Counted from the stretch's first letter, positions 1 to 9,052 are shown. The stretch: 64,000 nt of DNA from Candidatus Omnitrophota bacterium (GCA_016196565.1 JACPXK010000006.1:76098-140097); one strand, 5' to 3'. A program made the numbers and translations. The notes: generated from the letters alone by a model not told the origin.

Positions 1-1017
1 CTTGGGCCGGAGAAAAATGCGGGGAATCACGCTCAAGGCATTGAGCAAGGGATGAAGAAAAGCGTTTCGCTGAATCCATGCCGCCAGCCTGAGTTTGGCC
101 GTCATGGGAGCGCCGCGTAATTTTTTGCGGTAGAGATAATCCTCGATAAAAGAGAAAAAGTGAAGTTTCACTTTTTTAAATCCGCCTTGATGGGCGCCTT
201 TTTTCCATTCGGGAATCGTATAGGCATTTTCATTAAATCCTTCATCAATGGCCTCTTGCAGGGCCTTGCCGGATTTGTCTTCGAAAATTCCGAAGGCGCA
301 TTCGTGAAGGGCCACCACGCGCCCTCCGGGTTTAAGAACCCGCGCGAATTCGCCAAAAAGCTTTCCCAAATCCTTGCAATGATGAATCACGGAGTGGGAA
401 AAAATGATGTCGAAGCTTTCGTCTTTGAAAGGCAGAACGCTCATGTCCGCGGTCACCCGTTCAAAATAATTTCCATCTTCTTCGAAATAAAGATCCGCGG
501 CCATCAAATAATTGGTCACGTCGAGGGCCACCACCGAACAGCCGCGCTGGGTAAAACGCCAGGAACTCCATCCGAAACTGGCACCGACCTCCAGAACTTT
601 TTGGCCGCCGGTGAGATTCAAAAGATCGAGAGTCTTGAAAAATCTTTCGGCATTGCCCGCCTGATTGTCGAAACTTCCTCCCGGCTGGAAAAAATGACTG
701 CCGTCGCCGGCCGGCAAAGAAAGAAAAAGATGACGGAACTGGGTGAAGGTTTCAGGGTTGATGGGATGCTTTTGGCCTTCCGCCGTCACCAAATACCCGA
801 AAGATTCGGCATGTTCTTTTTCATGGGCCACTTCTTCCGGAAGGTTTTCTCCCAGGGTATTCAAAATGCCATTTCGAATCTCGAACGTTTTTTCGCAAGC
901 CCCGCACTTGAGCATTCCCTCGCGGATTTCGCGTTCGTCTTCGGCCCTTACGTCCAGCTTCCACTGGGACTTCGAACAACCCGGGCAGCGCAGCAAATCC
1001 GGCAATGTTTTTTTCAT
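1..1017 (-). CDS. SAM-dependent methyltransferase with N-terminal Trm112-like zinc segment, 3' end outside window
   Basis: The frame stays open for 339 codons from the ATG at 1017 to the window edge, so the C-terminus is missing. The N-terminus starts MKKTLPDLLRCPGC and has a second Cys pair in LKCGACEKTF, which is the zinc-ribbon-like pattern of Trm112 proteins. A class I methyltransferase core follows, with the SAM-binding motif VLEVGASFGWSS, an acidic strand end VVALDVTNYL, and the later motif FDIIFSHSVIHHCKD followed by VLKPGGRVV. The substrate cannot be named; fusions of this kind are common near glycan and lipid modification genes. Its ATG overlaps the stop of the JAMM peptidase gene (ATGA), which suggests translational coupling in the envelope operon starting near 4454. 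Confidence 0.8.
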   Translation of the reverse strand, partial: MKKTLPDLLRCPGCSKSQWKLDVRAEDEREIREGMLKCGACEKTFEIRNGILNTLGENLPEEVAHEKEHAESFGYLVTAEGQKHPINPETFTQFRHLFLSLPAGDGSHFFQPGGSFDNQAGNAERFFKTLDLLNLTGGQKVLEVGASFGWSSWRFTQRGCSVVALDVTNYLMAADLYFEEDGNYFERVTADMSVLPFKDESFDIIFSHSVIHHCKDLGKLFGEFARVLKPGGRVVALHECAFGIFEDKSGKALQEAIDEGFNENAYTIPEWKKGAHQGGFKKVKLHFFSFIEDYLYRKKLRGAPMTAKLRLAAWIQRNAFLHPLLNALSVIPRIFLRPK

Positions 1018-1483
1018 AAAACAAAATCCTTTTTCCCGGCGTCCCAATGAAACAAATTCATGTGATCCGTCTGGCCTCCCCTGACAGAAATGATCAGATA
1101 ATCCGCTTCCGGATAGGCCGGGCCGGTGCCGGCGAGGGCCATGCGTTTGTCTTCTTCGGAAAAATAAGCGCCCGTATCAATATGCGAATGATAAATCACC
1201 CGTATCATTAACCCTTGGCCGCGAATTTCTTTTTGAATCGCCAAAAGTTCGCCGGGCTCCATGAAATAAGCGGTTTGCGCCGTCCTTGGAAAATTTTCAG
1301 GATCCTTGCCATGATACTCATTTTGAACGTTCCGGCAAGGCCGTATTTCCAAAATTTTATCCGGAAAATCCTTGGAAGCGAGCATCATGCCGCAGCATTC
1401 ATTGGGATATTCTTTTTCAGCCTGCCCTTTAAGCGCCTTAAGAATGGCCAGAGGGAATTTTGGAAGCGTTAACTTTCCCACAC
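1014..1483 (-). CDS. JAMM/MPN+ metallopeptidase, Mec-like
   Basis: This small protein has a complete JAMM zinc motif: an upstream glutamate in PNECCGMML and the pattern H-x-H-x7-S-x2-D in HSHIDTGAYFSEED. Family members of this size include Mec, which in Mycobacterium cuts cysteine off the C-terminus of the sulfur carrier CysO, and other isopeptidase-like enzymes. The open frame extends upstream into the preceding gene, but a GTG at 1481-1483 directly follows that gene's TGA at 1484-1486, so I place the start there; a TTG two codons upstream is possible. It sits between a secreted kinase-like protein and a methyltransferase, which does not reveal its substrate. A GG-ending MoaD-like carrier is encoded at 42544-42819, so a carrier-cleaving role is plausible inference. 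Confidence 0.8.
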
Positions 1484-3157
1484 TCAATCTTCGTGAATAA
1501 TGCCGCCAACGCCCTGAGGGGTTACTTCCACGAGAACAACGGGGGTTTTCTTCGCACTTCCCGCACGGCGGGTGCGGATCACAAGCGTAAGCGCCTTTGC
1601 GGAATCGAGCCAATTTTCAAGATCAAGAGAAGTTGTCTCGATTTTACGTGAAGCCATTCTTGAAGCCTGCCCTTTTCGTTTCGGGTAGACACTGACATGA
1701 TAAACCGTTCCCTCGGCACTGGCAAAACCACGTTCTATCGCCAGGTCTTTGAAAACAAGTTTTCCATCCTTCACGTCAAACTCATCCAGCGGATTAGTTC
1801 TTTCAAACCAGTATTGTGCGATCATGTCGCGGCGCTCGGCGAGGGTTTTAACCAAATAATCTTCGTCTTGAGCCTCGCTTAGCTCTCCCGCCTTGACCAT
1901 AGCGCGTAGGTCGTCATCGGAAAAAGTGAGCAGGGTCTTGGCCGCCCAAAAGGCATCGGCACGGGTTAAGTCTTTGAAGGCATAATAAGGAAGCTGGGTT
2001 TTAAAACGGCCCGGATTAAAATGCCGGTTGTCAAAATAACCGACGGCCGGAGAATGGGTGACTTTTTCACCGGCCTCACGCCATCTTTTCTGCCAGGGTT
2101 TTTCCCACCATCCAAGACTGATAAAAGCCTTAAAGCCTTCTCCATAATCGAATAAATATTCATGAGAAAACATAGGCGGCTTGGTGCCGTCCCCGGCAGA
2201 GCCGAGGGAAGCATTAAAATCCACCAGATAATGCTTGAGAATTTCCTGGCCGTTTTCCGTGAGCACCCGCTCAGCAGTGTTGCTTTCACGAACATCGCTA
2301 TTATTCAGCCAAGCGGAGAATACCCGCAGGGCCCGTATTTCACGCCGGCCGCTGTGATCGACCGCGTCATTTGGATCATTTTTTCTCCGCCCTTTAAAAT
2401 GGAAAAACCCTTTATCGCTTCCCTCCAATGACCTTGTAGCAGAAGCGCGGAGGCGGCCGTCCATTTCCTGCGGAAGGAAAAGAACATATTCCTGCAATTT
2501 TTCAGCTGTCAGTTTTCTCTTGAAGCCCGAATCATCCATCATGGTGGCCTGCTCGGCCGGAACAAGTTTGGACCCCTCAAATTTGATAATGGAATTTTGG
2601 GGAACGTTATAACCCAGAGCGTGATAAAACCTTGCCGCGATAATTTCGCTGGAAGTCGTAAGTTCCGGGGTGTCCACCGGATCGAATTTTAAAAGGTATT
2701 CATCCCCTTTAGCGTCCGTCACCACAAAAGTCGGCAGCAATCCGTCAAAACGGCTGTTGGTGACCGTCAGATTTCCCGATAAATCCGGGCCTTCGGCTTC
2801 GGATTGACCGGCCCCTTTTTGAAGCTCACTTTCTGAAAGGCGGCTGCGCGCATGCCGGTTGGTAAAAAAGGCGGAGTCGGGGACTTCGTCGTATTCATTG
2901 ATGTTACCGGCTCTCATCGGATGACGGGAAATTTTCCGGTAAAGTCTTTCCAGATGGAGATACGCGGTTTGATCGTCATAAATATTTTGATCAAACACAT
3001 CCCGGTAAAAACCGCCCTCTTGTTTTTTGAACTGGGCGGTTTCCGACTGAGCGTTGGCCGAAAAAGGAAAGGCCAACAGCAAAACCAAAAGGGGCCAGGC
3101 ACCAAAGGTACCAGGTACCGTCTGTTTTTTCTTAAAAAGGCGCGCTGCTTTTAACAT
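1484..3157 (-). CDS. secreted protein with kinase-like sequence motifs
   Basis: The protein has a signal peptide (basic start, then WPLLVLLLAFPFSANAQ) and about 510 further residues. Counting from the ATG at 3157, it shows a possible kinase-type series: K157 in EYLLKFDP, E171 in SSEIIAARF, D288 and N293 in NNSDVRESN (a D-x4-N catalytic-loop pattern), and D313 in LVDFNASLG, resembling a metal-binding DFG segment. This resembles HipA/PI3K-like or secretory kinase families, but no family assignment is certain. The ATG at 3157 has AGGA about 10 bases upstream; the frame is open a little further. It overlaps the end of the barrel gene. A GGTACC/GGGGCC palindromic repeat lies in the coding sequence of the signal peptide. 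Confidence 0.6.
   Translation of the reverse strand: MLKAARLFKKKQTVPGTFGAWPLLVLLLAFPFSANAQSETAQFKKQEGGFYRDVFDQNIYDDQTAYLHLERLYRKISRHPMRAGNINEYDEVPDSAFFTNRHARSRLSESELQKGAGQSEAEGPDLSGNLTVTNSRFDGLLPTFVVTDAKGDEYLLKFDPVDTPELTTSSEIIAARFYHALGYNVPQNSIIKFEGSKLVPAEQATMMDDSGFKRKLTAEKLQEYVLFLPQEMDGRLRASATRSLEGSDKGFFHFKGRRKNDPNDAVDHSGRREIRALRVFSAWLNNSDVRESNTAERVLTENGQEILKHYLVDFNASLGSAGDGTKPPMFSHEYLFDYGEGFKAFISLGWWEKPWQKRWREAGEKVTHSPAVGYFDNRHFNPGRFKTQLPYYAFKDLTRADAFWAAKTLLTFSDDDLRAMVKAGELSEAQDEDYLVKTLAERRDMIAQYWFERTNPLDEFDVKDGKLVFKDLAIERGFASAEGTVYHVSVYPKRKGQASRMASRKIETTSLDLENWLDSAKALTLVIRTRRAGSAKKTPVVLVEVTPQGVGGIIHED
3087..3124. repeat. GGxxCC-type short palindromic repeat, two units
   Basis: Two related 13-base units lie side by side: GGGGCCAGGCACC at 3091-3103 and GGTACCAGGTACC at 3107-3119, followed by GTCTG. 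The second unit and its GTCTG flank recur inverted at 22223-22251. The copy lies inside the coding sequence for the signal peptide of the kinase-like protein, where it encodes VPGTFGAWP. See the other copies at 22223, 26405 and 51454. Confidence 0.65.
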
Positions 3158-4454
3158 ACAAGTTGGTTCCTTCATCCGCATGAGCAATTTCCACAGAAAG
3201 AAGCGTCACATGAGCCAGGCTCACCCGCACGCCGCCTCCATAGGATTCCCGGAAATCCCGGAATTTAAATTTGCCGAATTTATTAAAGACCTGTCCTTCA
3301 TCCCAAAAAATCACCGTATCCATTTTAAACTCTTTGTGCTCCCAAATGGTATAACGATATTCCAGATTGAATAAAACCGCGCTGCTGTCAAAAAAGCGGT
3401 TGAAGTCATACCCTCGCAGGGTATGGCTCATACGGGGGTATTCGCCGTAGCCGCCGAGTTTTGCCATTTGATGGAAAGGCACGTGATGATGGCTTAATTC
3501 ATTATTATGTTCGCCGTAAAAATGAAAGGCAAAAACGCGCCGGGGGGAACCGATTTTCACATAGCGGCTGATTTCCGTCACATATTGAAAGTAACGGGCC
3601 TCGGAATTAATGCCTTCATTGAAATTAATTTCCAGTCTTTCCATGCCGCCCTGGCTGGAATCGGTATCGTGATTACGCGTATCATGTTTGATTTGACCGC
3701 CCACCGTCACGATTTGATCGCCGCCCAGTCCCGGAATCACTTTGCCGGGAAAACTCCGGTCAATGTCCGCGCCGTCCAGTCCGTTTGTAATATTGATATT
3801 TTTCCAGGCGAATTTAATATCGGAAGAAAGTTCCGGGCTCCAATCATAACCGAAGCTCGGTTCTATCAGAGTGGTTTCCATGCGGTAAGTCGTTCCGTCG
3901 CCTTTGCTTGAATCCGGGCCGATGCCGTAAAAATGTTCCTGCGGCCGGTTTTCATAACGGAAAAGCCCGAAGCCGTGAAATCCGGTTTCAGCAATTCTTT
4001 CCCACCCCGCTTTAACGCCGGTTTCATAATGAACCCGATAAATGGCCGAGGCCCAGGCTTTCAGGGTTTGATTGGGAAAATTTTGTTTCTGGCCTAAGAG
4101 ACGGATAAAATCAATATCCGCACCTCCTCCCAAACTTCCGAAGGACAAAATATTGACCTGCGGCGTAATGCCGTGATCCAGGGCTTGATCGTAAAGCCAT
4201 TTTATTTTTTTATCGATGGCGTGTTTTTCAATGAGGATAAGGGCCTTATCGACCGGCCAGCGTATGAGTTCAAAAGGATAAACCGGAAAATGGCTGGCTA
4301 TTTTTTTGCCCGAAGAGGGTTCCTCGGGCGGTGCAATACGGGGGGCATAGCGGTCGTAGCTCAGTTCCTGGGCAAAAACGGCAGGATTTGGGCTCAAGCC
4401 CAAAAAAACAACCCAAAAGACAAAAAACCAAATTGTATTTCTGAAAGACCGCAT
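3132..4454 (-). CDS. Omp85/BamA-type outer-membrane beta-barrel protein
   Basis: A signal peptide (MRSFRNTIWFFVFWVVFLG, ending near AVFAQ) precedes a region rich in alternating beta-strand segments. Near the C-terminus the segment LRGYDFNRFFDSS matches the conserved [V/L]RG[Y/F] element of the Omp85 superfamily, followed by strands such as AVLFNLEYRYTIW and a final strand with several aromatic residues. The N-terminal part is too short for multiple POTRA domains, so it is closer to the surface-antigen/patatin-barrel type than to BamA itself. The ATG at 4452-4454 is preferred over an upstream TTG. It is the first gene of a leftward operon with the promoter at 4515-4543 and overlaps the following gene by 26 bases. 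Confidence 0.75.
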   Translation of the reverse strand: MRSFRNTIWFFVFWVVFLGLSPNPAVFAQELSYDRYAPRIAPPEEPSSGKKIASHFPVYPFELIRWPVDKALILIEKHAIDKKIKWLYDQALDHGITPQVNILSFGSLGGGADIDFIRLLGQKQNFPNQTLKAWASAIYRVHYETGVKAGWERIAETGFHGFGLFRYENRPQEHFYGIGPDSSKGDGTTYRMETTLIEPSFGYDWSPELSSDIKFAWKNINITNGLDGADIDRSFPGKVIPGLGGDQIVTVGGQIKHDTRNHDTDSSQGGMERLEINFNEGINSEARYFQYVTEISRYVKIGSPRRVFAFHFYGEHNNELSHHHVPFHQMAKLGGYGEYPRMSHTLRGYDFNRFFDSSAVLFNLEYRYTIWEHKEFKMDTVIFWDEGQVFNKFGKFKFRDFRESYGGGVRVSLAHVTLLSVEIAHADEGTNLYVKSSAPF

Positions 4455-4514
4455 GTCACCGCACAAGGTTAAAGGATGTCTATATTTCGGGCCGAACGGC
4501 TTTTTTCTTAAATG

Positions 4515-4543
4515 ATTATAAAGGCGACTTTCCGGCCTGGCAA
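4515..4543 (-). promoter_or_regulatory. sigma-70-type promoter for the envelope operon
   Basis: On the minus strand TTGCCA (4538-4543) and a perfect TATAAT (4515-4520) are separated by 17 bases. The predicted transcript begins about 50 bases before the barrel gene start at 4454. Position and spacing fit a housekeeping promoter. Confidence 0.6.
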
Positions 4544-4552
4544 TCCCATTTA

Positions 4553-4945
4553 TTACCTCGCCTCAAAGGCGTTTTCGATCAAACGGATTTGCGGACTGTC
4601 TTTTTCTTTCCAGGTGATGGCCAAAACCGCGAATCCCGCGGGCTGATTCAAAAGCTTTTTATCTTTCAAATACCACTGGGCGAGCTGGGTCAATTTTCTC
4701 TGCTTGAAGCCGTGAACCGATTCTTCGGGACGGCCGAATTTTTCTCCGCTCCGGGTTTTAATCTCCACAAAAACAATTCTTTCGCCCTTCGCGGCCACCA
4801 CATCAATTTCGCCGAGCGGACACCGGTAATTGGTTTCAAGAATTTTATAGCCTTTTTGGGCCAAATAGGCGGTTCCCACCATTTCGCCGCGGCCGCCCAG
4901 CGAAACTTGAAAAGGGACCTGGCCCTTTCTAATAGAATTAGTCAT
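4553..4945 (-). CDS. yraN: UPF0102/YraN family endonuclease-like protein
   Basis: The 130-residue protein has the family core: GEMVGTAYLAQKGYKILETN, CPLGEIDVVA and VFVEIKTRSGEKFG, which fit a restriction-endonuclease-like fold with E-x-D...E-x-K active-site residues. The cellular function of the family is not established. It overlaps the end of rnhB by 8 bases, an arrangement (rplS-rnhB-yraN) common in bacteria, which supports the assignment. It is the last gene of the ribosomal operon; the next promoter starts just downstream. Confidence 0.88.
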   Translation of the reverse strand: MTNSIRKGQVPFQVSLGGRGEMVGTAYLAQKGYKILETNYRCPLGEIDVVAAKGERIVFVEIKTRSGEKFGRPEESVHGFKQRKLTQLAQWYLKDKKLLNQPAGFAVLAITWKEKDSPQIRLIENAFEAR

Positions 4946-5597
4946 TTGATTTCGAGGAAAGAGTTAAGGATTGAAAAGGCGAAAAGGATTTGCGGTGAAG
5001 AGGCGAGGGCCCTTTTTGGCGGATTTTTTCCAAATGTTCGGGCGTGCCGTAACCTTTATGCTTGCCGAATGCATAGCCCGGATAAAGACCGTCAAAATGA
5101 ATCATCCACCGGTCCCGGTAAACCTTGGCCATAATGGACGCCGCGGCAATCGCGGCGGACTTGCCGTCGCCGCCCACCACCGCTTTTTGGCGAACCGGAA
5201 TATCCAGTTTCATTTTTCCATCGATAAGAATCATGTCGGGAGTTCGCGAAAGGGACAAAATAGCCTGCCGCATGGCAAGACGCGTGGCTTGGTAAATATT
5301 GACCTCATCGATTCGGTTTTGATCGATCACTCCGATTCCGACCACGGCATTTCGGGCAATTTCCGGGAAAAGTTTTTCCCGCTCGAGAGGGGTTACTTGT
5401 TTGGAGTCATTCAGAGAGTAAAAGGCCCGGTTTTTAAATACCGGGCGTGTGAAAATAACCGCCGCGGCAACGACCGGCCCGGCGAGCGGCCCCCTTCCCA
5501 CTTCGTCCACCCCGGCCAAAAGGCCTTCTGCCGGATTTTGAAGGTTGAAGTCAAAATCAAGCAGGCGTCTCAGGCGTCGTCCGTTTTGTCTGTTCAA
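4938..5597 (-). CDS. rnhB: ribonuclease HII
   Basis: RNase HII removes ribonucleotides and RNA primers from RNA-DNA hybrids. The signature AGVDEVGRGPLAGPVVAAA carries the first catalytic pair D31-E32; later acidic residues lie in MILIDGKMKLDI and in the segment AKVYRDRWM. Length (219 residues) is usual. The open frame begins at a TTG without a clear ribosome-binding site, so the true start may be a few codons downstream. It follows rplS with a 6-base gap and overlaps yraN. Confidence 0.95.
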   Translation of the reverse strand: MNRQNGRRLRRLLDFDFNLQNPAEGLLAGVDEVGRGPLAGPVVAAAVIFTRPVFKNRAFYSLNDSKQVTPLEREKLFPEIARNAVVGIGVIDQNRIDEVNIYQATRLAMRQAILSLSRTPDMILIDGKMKLDIPVRQKAVVGGDGKSAAIAAASIMAKVYRDRWMIHFDGLYPGYAFGKHKGYGTPEHLEKIRQKGPSPLHRKSFSPFQSLTLSSKSND

Positions 5598-5603
5598 GGG
5601 GGA

Positions 5604-5912
5604 TTATTTTTTTCTTAAATGATAAAGCTTGGCCCGTTTGGCATTGCCTTTTTTGGCGACCGTGATTTTTTCAATCGTGGGAGAATAAAGCGGAAAAACC
5701 TTTTCCACAATGTCTCCATGCGTTTCTTTCAGCACGGTGAAACTCGCGCTCACCCCGATTCCGCGGCGTCGTATGCAAATACCTTCGAAAATCTGAATGC
5801 GGCTTTTGTCGCCTTCTTTTACTTTAAGATTGATTTTTAAAGTATCTCCCACGCGGAAATCGGGAACCTTTGCCTTGCGGTGATCTTGATCAATAACGTC
5901 AGTTGCTTTCAT
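5604..5912 (-). CDS. rplS: 50S ribosomal protein bL19
   Basis: A structural protein of the large subunit near the 30S interface. The 102-residue product shows the family segments FRVGDTLKINLKVKEGDK, RIQIFEGICIRRRG and EKVFPLYSPTIEKI. It is slightly shorter than typical (about 115 residues). The ATG at 5910-5912 has GAGGAG upstream. It lies between trmD and rnhB, as in many genomes. Confidence 0.96.
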   Translation of the reverse strand: MKATDVIDQDHRKAKVPDFRVGDTLKINLKVKEGDKSRIQIFEGICIRRRGIGVSASFTVLKETHGDIVEKVFPLYSPTIEKITVAKKGNAKRAKLYHLRKK

Positions 5913-5928
5913 GACTTTCTCTCCTCAT

Positions 5929-6606
5929 TTACGTTTTCTTTTTGGCGAGATCGGGACGCTTTCTCGCCGTTATTTTTTGCGCCATTTGATGGCGCCACGT
6001 TTCCACTTCCTTATGATGACCTGAGATTAAAATCTCAGGCACTTCCCAGCCCCGGAACTGACGGGGCCTTGTGTACTGCGGGTATTCCAAAAGATCGGAA
6101 TGAAAACTTTCACGCGCCAGCGACTGTTTATTTCCTAAAACACCCGGCAGCAAACGAATCACCGCCTCTATCAGGCAAAGGGCCGGGGCCTCGCCTCCCA
6201 TGGTGATAAAATCTCCCACCGATATTTCCTGATCCGCCAGATGTTCATGCACCCGGTGATCCACGCCTTCATAATGACCGGCGATTAAAATCAAACGGCG
6301 CTTGCGGCTGAGCTTTTCGGCCACAGCTTGAGTCAAACGCTCTCCGGCCGGGTCCAAAACCACGACCCATCCCTTCGGCAAACTTTCCACGCATTCAAAA
6401 ATCGGTTCGGGCTTCATGACCATGCCCGCCCCGCCGCCGTAAGGACGGTCATCTGCGGTTTTATGGCGGTCATGAGTAAACCCGCGCAGATTGTGAATTT
6501 GAATCGAAACTTTCCCCGTACCTTGAGCCTTATTTAAAAGGGACTGTTTCAAGGGACTGGCGAAAAATTCCGGAAAAAGCGTCACGACATCAATGGCGAG
6601 TCCCAT
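5929..6606 (-). CDS. trmD: tRNA (guanine-N1-)-methyltransferase TrmD
   Basis: TrmD methylates G37 of tRNAs reading CNN/GNN codons and prevents +1 frameshifting. The sequence shows the start IDVVTLFPEFF, the segment DDRPYGGGAGMVMKPEPIF, and the trefoil-knot SAM site LIAGHYEGVDHRV and ISVGDFITMGGEAPAL. The length of 225 residues is typical. It lies 19 bases after rpsP with no rimM gene between, which is unusual, and 16 bases before rplS. Confidence 0.97.
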   Translation of the reverse strand: MGLAIDVVTLFPEFFASPLKQSLLNKAQGTGKVSIQIHNLRGFTHDRHKTADDRPYGGGAGMVMKPEPIFECVESLPKGWVVVLDPAGERLTQAVAEKLSRKRRLILIAGHYEGVDHRVHEHLADQEISVGDFITMGGEAPALCLIEAVIRLLPGVLGNKQSLARESFHSDLLEYPQYTRPRQFRGWEVPEILISGHHKEVETWRHQMAQKITARKRPDLAKKKT

Positions 6607-6625
6607 GACATTTTTTTCCCGGGAC

Positions 6626-6889
6626 TTATTTCGCCGCTGCTTTTTTGGCTTTTCTTTTGGCGCGCTTGAAAAGGCTTTTGAGGGCCGTGCTCACTTGAGC
6701 GCCTTGTTTCAGCCAATATTCCAAACGCGTTTCGTTGACCAAAAGCTTATCTTCTTTGGGAAGGGGGTCATAAGATCCGATTTCTTCAATGAAACGGCCG
6801 TCACGCGGCATTTTGGTGTCGCTGACGACAATGCGCCATTGAATACGGTTTTTCGTGCCGAAACGTTTTAAACGAATTTTTGCTGCCAC
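6626..6889 (-). CDS. rpsP: 30S ribosomal protein bS16
   Basis: The product begins AAKIRLKRFGTKN and continues with YRIVV-like and FIEEIGSYDP segments typical of bS16, ending in a basic tail rich in Lys and Ala. The start codon is GTG at 6887-6889, with GGAGGTAA about 5 bases upstream, a strong Shine-Dalgarno. First gene of rpsP-trmD-rplS-rnhB-yraN. Confidence 0.96.
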   Translation of the reverse strand: MAAKIRLKRFGTKNRIQWRIVVSDTKMPRDGRFIEEIGSYDPLPKEDKLLVNETRLEYWLKQGAQVSTALKSLFKRAKRKAKKAAAK

Positions 6890-6912
6890 TGGATTACCTC
6901 CTCTTTCAATAT

Positions 6913-8175
6913 TTATTCCCGGTCGCGATGAATGGACGCGCCCAGGGCAAAAAGTTTTTCTTCGATTTTTTCATAACCGCGGTCCAGGTGATAAACCCGG
7001 TGAATTTCCGTCGTTCCTTCGGCCACAAGCCCCGCGATCACAAGCGCCGCGCTCGCCCTTAAATCGGATGCCATCACCGGCGCTCCGCTTAAATGTTTGA
7101 CCCCGTGCACAATGGCACTGGGCCCTTCCAGAAAAATTTTCGAGCCCATGCGATTAAGTTCGCTTACATGCATAAAACGATCCGGATAAATTTTTTCCGT
7201 GATCACGCTGATTCCAGGTGTTACGGCCATCAGTGCCATCATCTGGGCCTGCAAATCCGTCGGAAAGCCCGGATAAGGAAGCGTTGTCACATCAATCGGC
7301 TTAAGCCTGCCGTTTCGCGTTACGCGAACCGTGTTTTTTCCTTTGGTGATGCGGACCCCGCATTGTTTCAATTTATCGATTAAAGCGTTTTGATGATTTG
7401 TGTCCAGATTTTTCACCATCACATCGCCGCCCGTCATGGCGGCCGCCATAATAAAAGTTCCGGCTTCGATGCGGTCCGAAATCACGATGGTTCGAGCCCC
7501 GTGAAGTTTTTTGACCCCTTCGATTTCAATCCGGGGAGACCCTTCGCCCGTAATTTTTGCGCCCATTTTTTTTAAGAAATGAGCCAGATCCACCACTTCG
7601 GGCTCGCAAGCCGAATTTTCAATCACGGTTTTGCCTTGCGCAAGCACGGCCGCCATCATCACATTGCCGGTGGCGAGTACCGAAGAACCGAAAGAACCAC
7701 CTAAATAAATTTCCGTGCCGCGCAATTTTTTGGCGCGCGCGTTCACATAGCCATGCTGAATTTCCATGTGAGCGCCGAGCGCTTCCAGCCCTTTGATATG
7801 AAGATCAATGGGACGGGGACCGATCACGCAGCCGCCCGGGACCGAAACTTCCGCATAGCCCATTCTGCCAATTAAAGGACCGAGCACACAAACGGAGGCC
7901 CGCATCGTGCTGACCAACTTATAAGGAGCCAGGGTTTTTAAAGTTTTTCCCGGCTTGATCGCCAGTGTTCCGTTTTCAAAAAGAACGCGCGCCCCGAGTG
8001 ATCGAAGCAGCTTCGCCATGGTTTGAATGTCCCTGAGATCGGGAACATTTTCAATGATCGATTCCTCTTCCGATAAAAGTGCCGCCGCCATAATCGGAAG
8101 GGCCGAGTTTTTTGCCCCCGAGACAGAAACCTCGCCTTTTAATTTGCGGCCGCCTGTAATAACGAGTTTATCCAT
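6913..8175 (-). CDS. murA: UDP-N-acetylglucosamine 1-carboxyvinyltransferase
   Basis: MurA transfers enolpyruvate from PEP to UDP-GlcNAc, the first committed step of peptidoglycan synthesis in the cytoplasm. The 420-residue protein has K22 in GAKNSALPI and the catalytic Cys116 in VPGGCVIGPRPIDLH, the residue alkylated by fosfomycin, so the enzyme should be fosfomycin-sensitive in principle. It overlaps the end of prmC by 8 bases and precedes rpsP by 23 bases. Peptidoglycan synthesis is consistent with a walled diderm. Confidence 0.97.
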   Translation of the reverse strand: MDKLVITGGRKLKGEVSVSGAKNSALPIMAAALLSEEESIIENVPDLRDIQTMAKLLRSLGARVLFENGTLAIKPGKTLKTLAPYKLVSTMRASVCVLGPLIGRMGYAEVSVPGGCVIGPRPIDLHIKGLEALGAHMEIQHGYVNARAKKLRGTEIYLGGSFGSSVLATGNVMMAAVLAQGKTVIENSACEPEVVDLAHFLKKMGAKITGEGSPRIEIEGVKKLHGARTIVISDRIEAGTFIMAAAMTGGDVMVKNLDTNHQNALIDKLKQCGVRITKGKNTVRVTRNGRLKPIDVTTLPYPGFPTDLQAQMMALMAVTPGISVITEKIYPDRFMHVSELNRMGSKIFLEGPSAIVHGVKHLSGAPVMASDLRASAALVIAGLVAEGTTEIHRVYHLDRGYEKIEEKLFALGASIHRDRE

Positions 8176-9052
8176 GTTGTGCCATGATCACGCGTTCAAT
8201 GCCGGCGTGGTCTTCGATAATAAAAATATTTTTAAAACCGTTTTGAACCAGCAAATCTTTAACCTTCGGGGCCTGATGAATTCCCATTTCAAGGATGACC
8301 CAGCCTCCGGGATTCAAATAATCGCAGGCTTCTGCCGCCATGCGCCGGTAAAAATCAAGGCCGTCTTGGCCGCCGTCCAGCGCTTGAACCGGTTCCCGTA
8401 AAATTTCCGGTTCTACTTGATTCCAATCCTCGTTTGAAAAATAAGGCGGATTAAAAAAAATCGCGTCCCATCTTCTTCCCTGAAAGGCCTCAAAAAGATC
8501 AGAAACAACAACCTCGGCACGGGAATTTATCAATCCATACCACTTAAGATTTTCTTCCGCAACTTCCAACGCCTTGGACGAAATATCGGAAAAGGTTCCT
8601 TTTGCGTTTTCAAAATACCGCAAAAGCGCGATCCCGATTGCTCCCGAACCTGTGCCGAGATCTAAAAATGAAAACGTTTGCCCTTTAGAAATTCCCGACC
8701 GGTGAATAAAGGCTTCGATCAGCATTTCCGTTTCCGGACGCGGGATCAAACAATCCGGACTTACCTTTAAAATTTCTTCCCAAAAATAAGCGCGGCTTAC
8801 AAGATAAGCTACCGGAATACGGCTTTTTCTTTTAGCAATAAGCTCGCGGAAAATTTTTATTTGATCAGGAACTAAATGCCATGAATTTTTGAGATAAAGC
8901 TCTGTGCGCGAAAGCCCGGAAATTTCCGAAAGAAGTCTTTCAGCACTGGACCGGGCTTCGAGGCCGCCGAGTTCTGCAAGCTCTTCTTCGCCCCATAAAA
9001 GAAGCTCGGCCACGGAAGTTAAATCGATGGGGAGGGCGGTTTTAGGCTGCAT
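8168..9052 (-). CDS. prmC: release factor glutamine methyltransferase PrmC
   Basis: PrmC methylates the GGQ glutamine of class I release factors. The protein has the N-terminal helical domain, a SAM motif [16 protein letters not shown] and the catalytic NPPY motif in [13 protein letters not shown]. It directly follows its substrate gene prfA (overlap of 11 bases), the usual arrangement. Length 294 residues is normal. Confidence 0.96.
   Translation of the reverse strand: MQPKTALPIDLTSVAELLLWGEEELAELGGLEARSSAERLLSEISGLSRTELYLKNSWHLVPDQIKIFRELIAKRKSRIPVAYLVSRAYFWEEILKVSPDCLIPRPETEMLIEAFIHRSGISKGQTFSFLDLGTGSGAIGIALLRYFENAKGTFSDISSKALEVAEENLKWYGLINSRAEVVVSDLFEAFQGRRWDAIFFNPPYFSNEDWNQVEPEILREPVQALDGGQDGLDFYRRMAAEACDYLNPGGWVILEMGIHQAPKVKDLLVQNGFKNIFIIEDHAGIERVIMAQHG

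Noticed and set aside
160..1050. Long plus-strand open frame of 296 codons
   Set aside because: It is antisense to the methyltransferase, whose zinc and SAM motifs are clear on the minus strand; the plus-strand product matches no family.
4487..4503. GC-rich hairpin followed by a T-run on the plus strand
   Set aside because: Short stem and no plus-strand gene to terminate; it lies in the leader of the minus-strand barrel gene.
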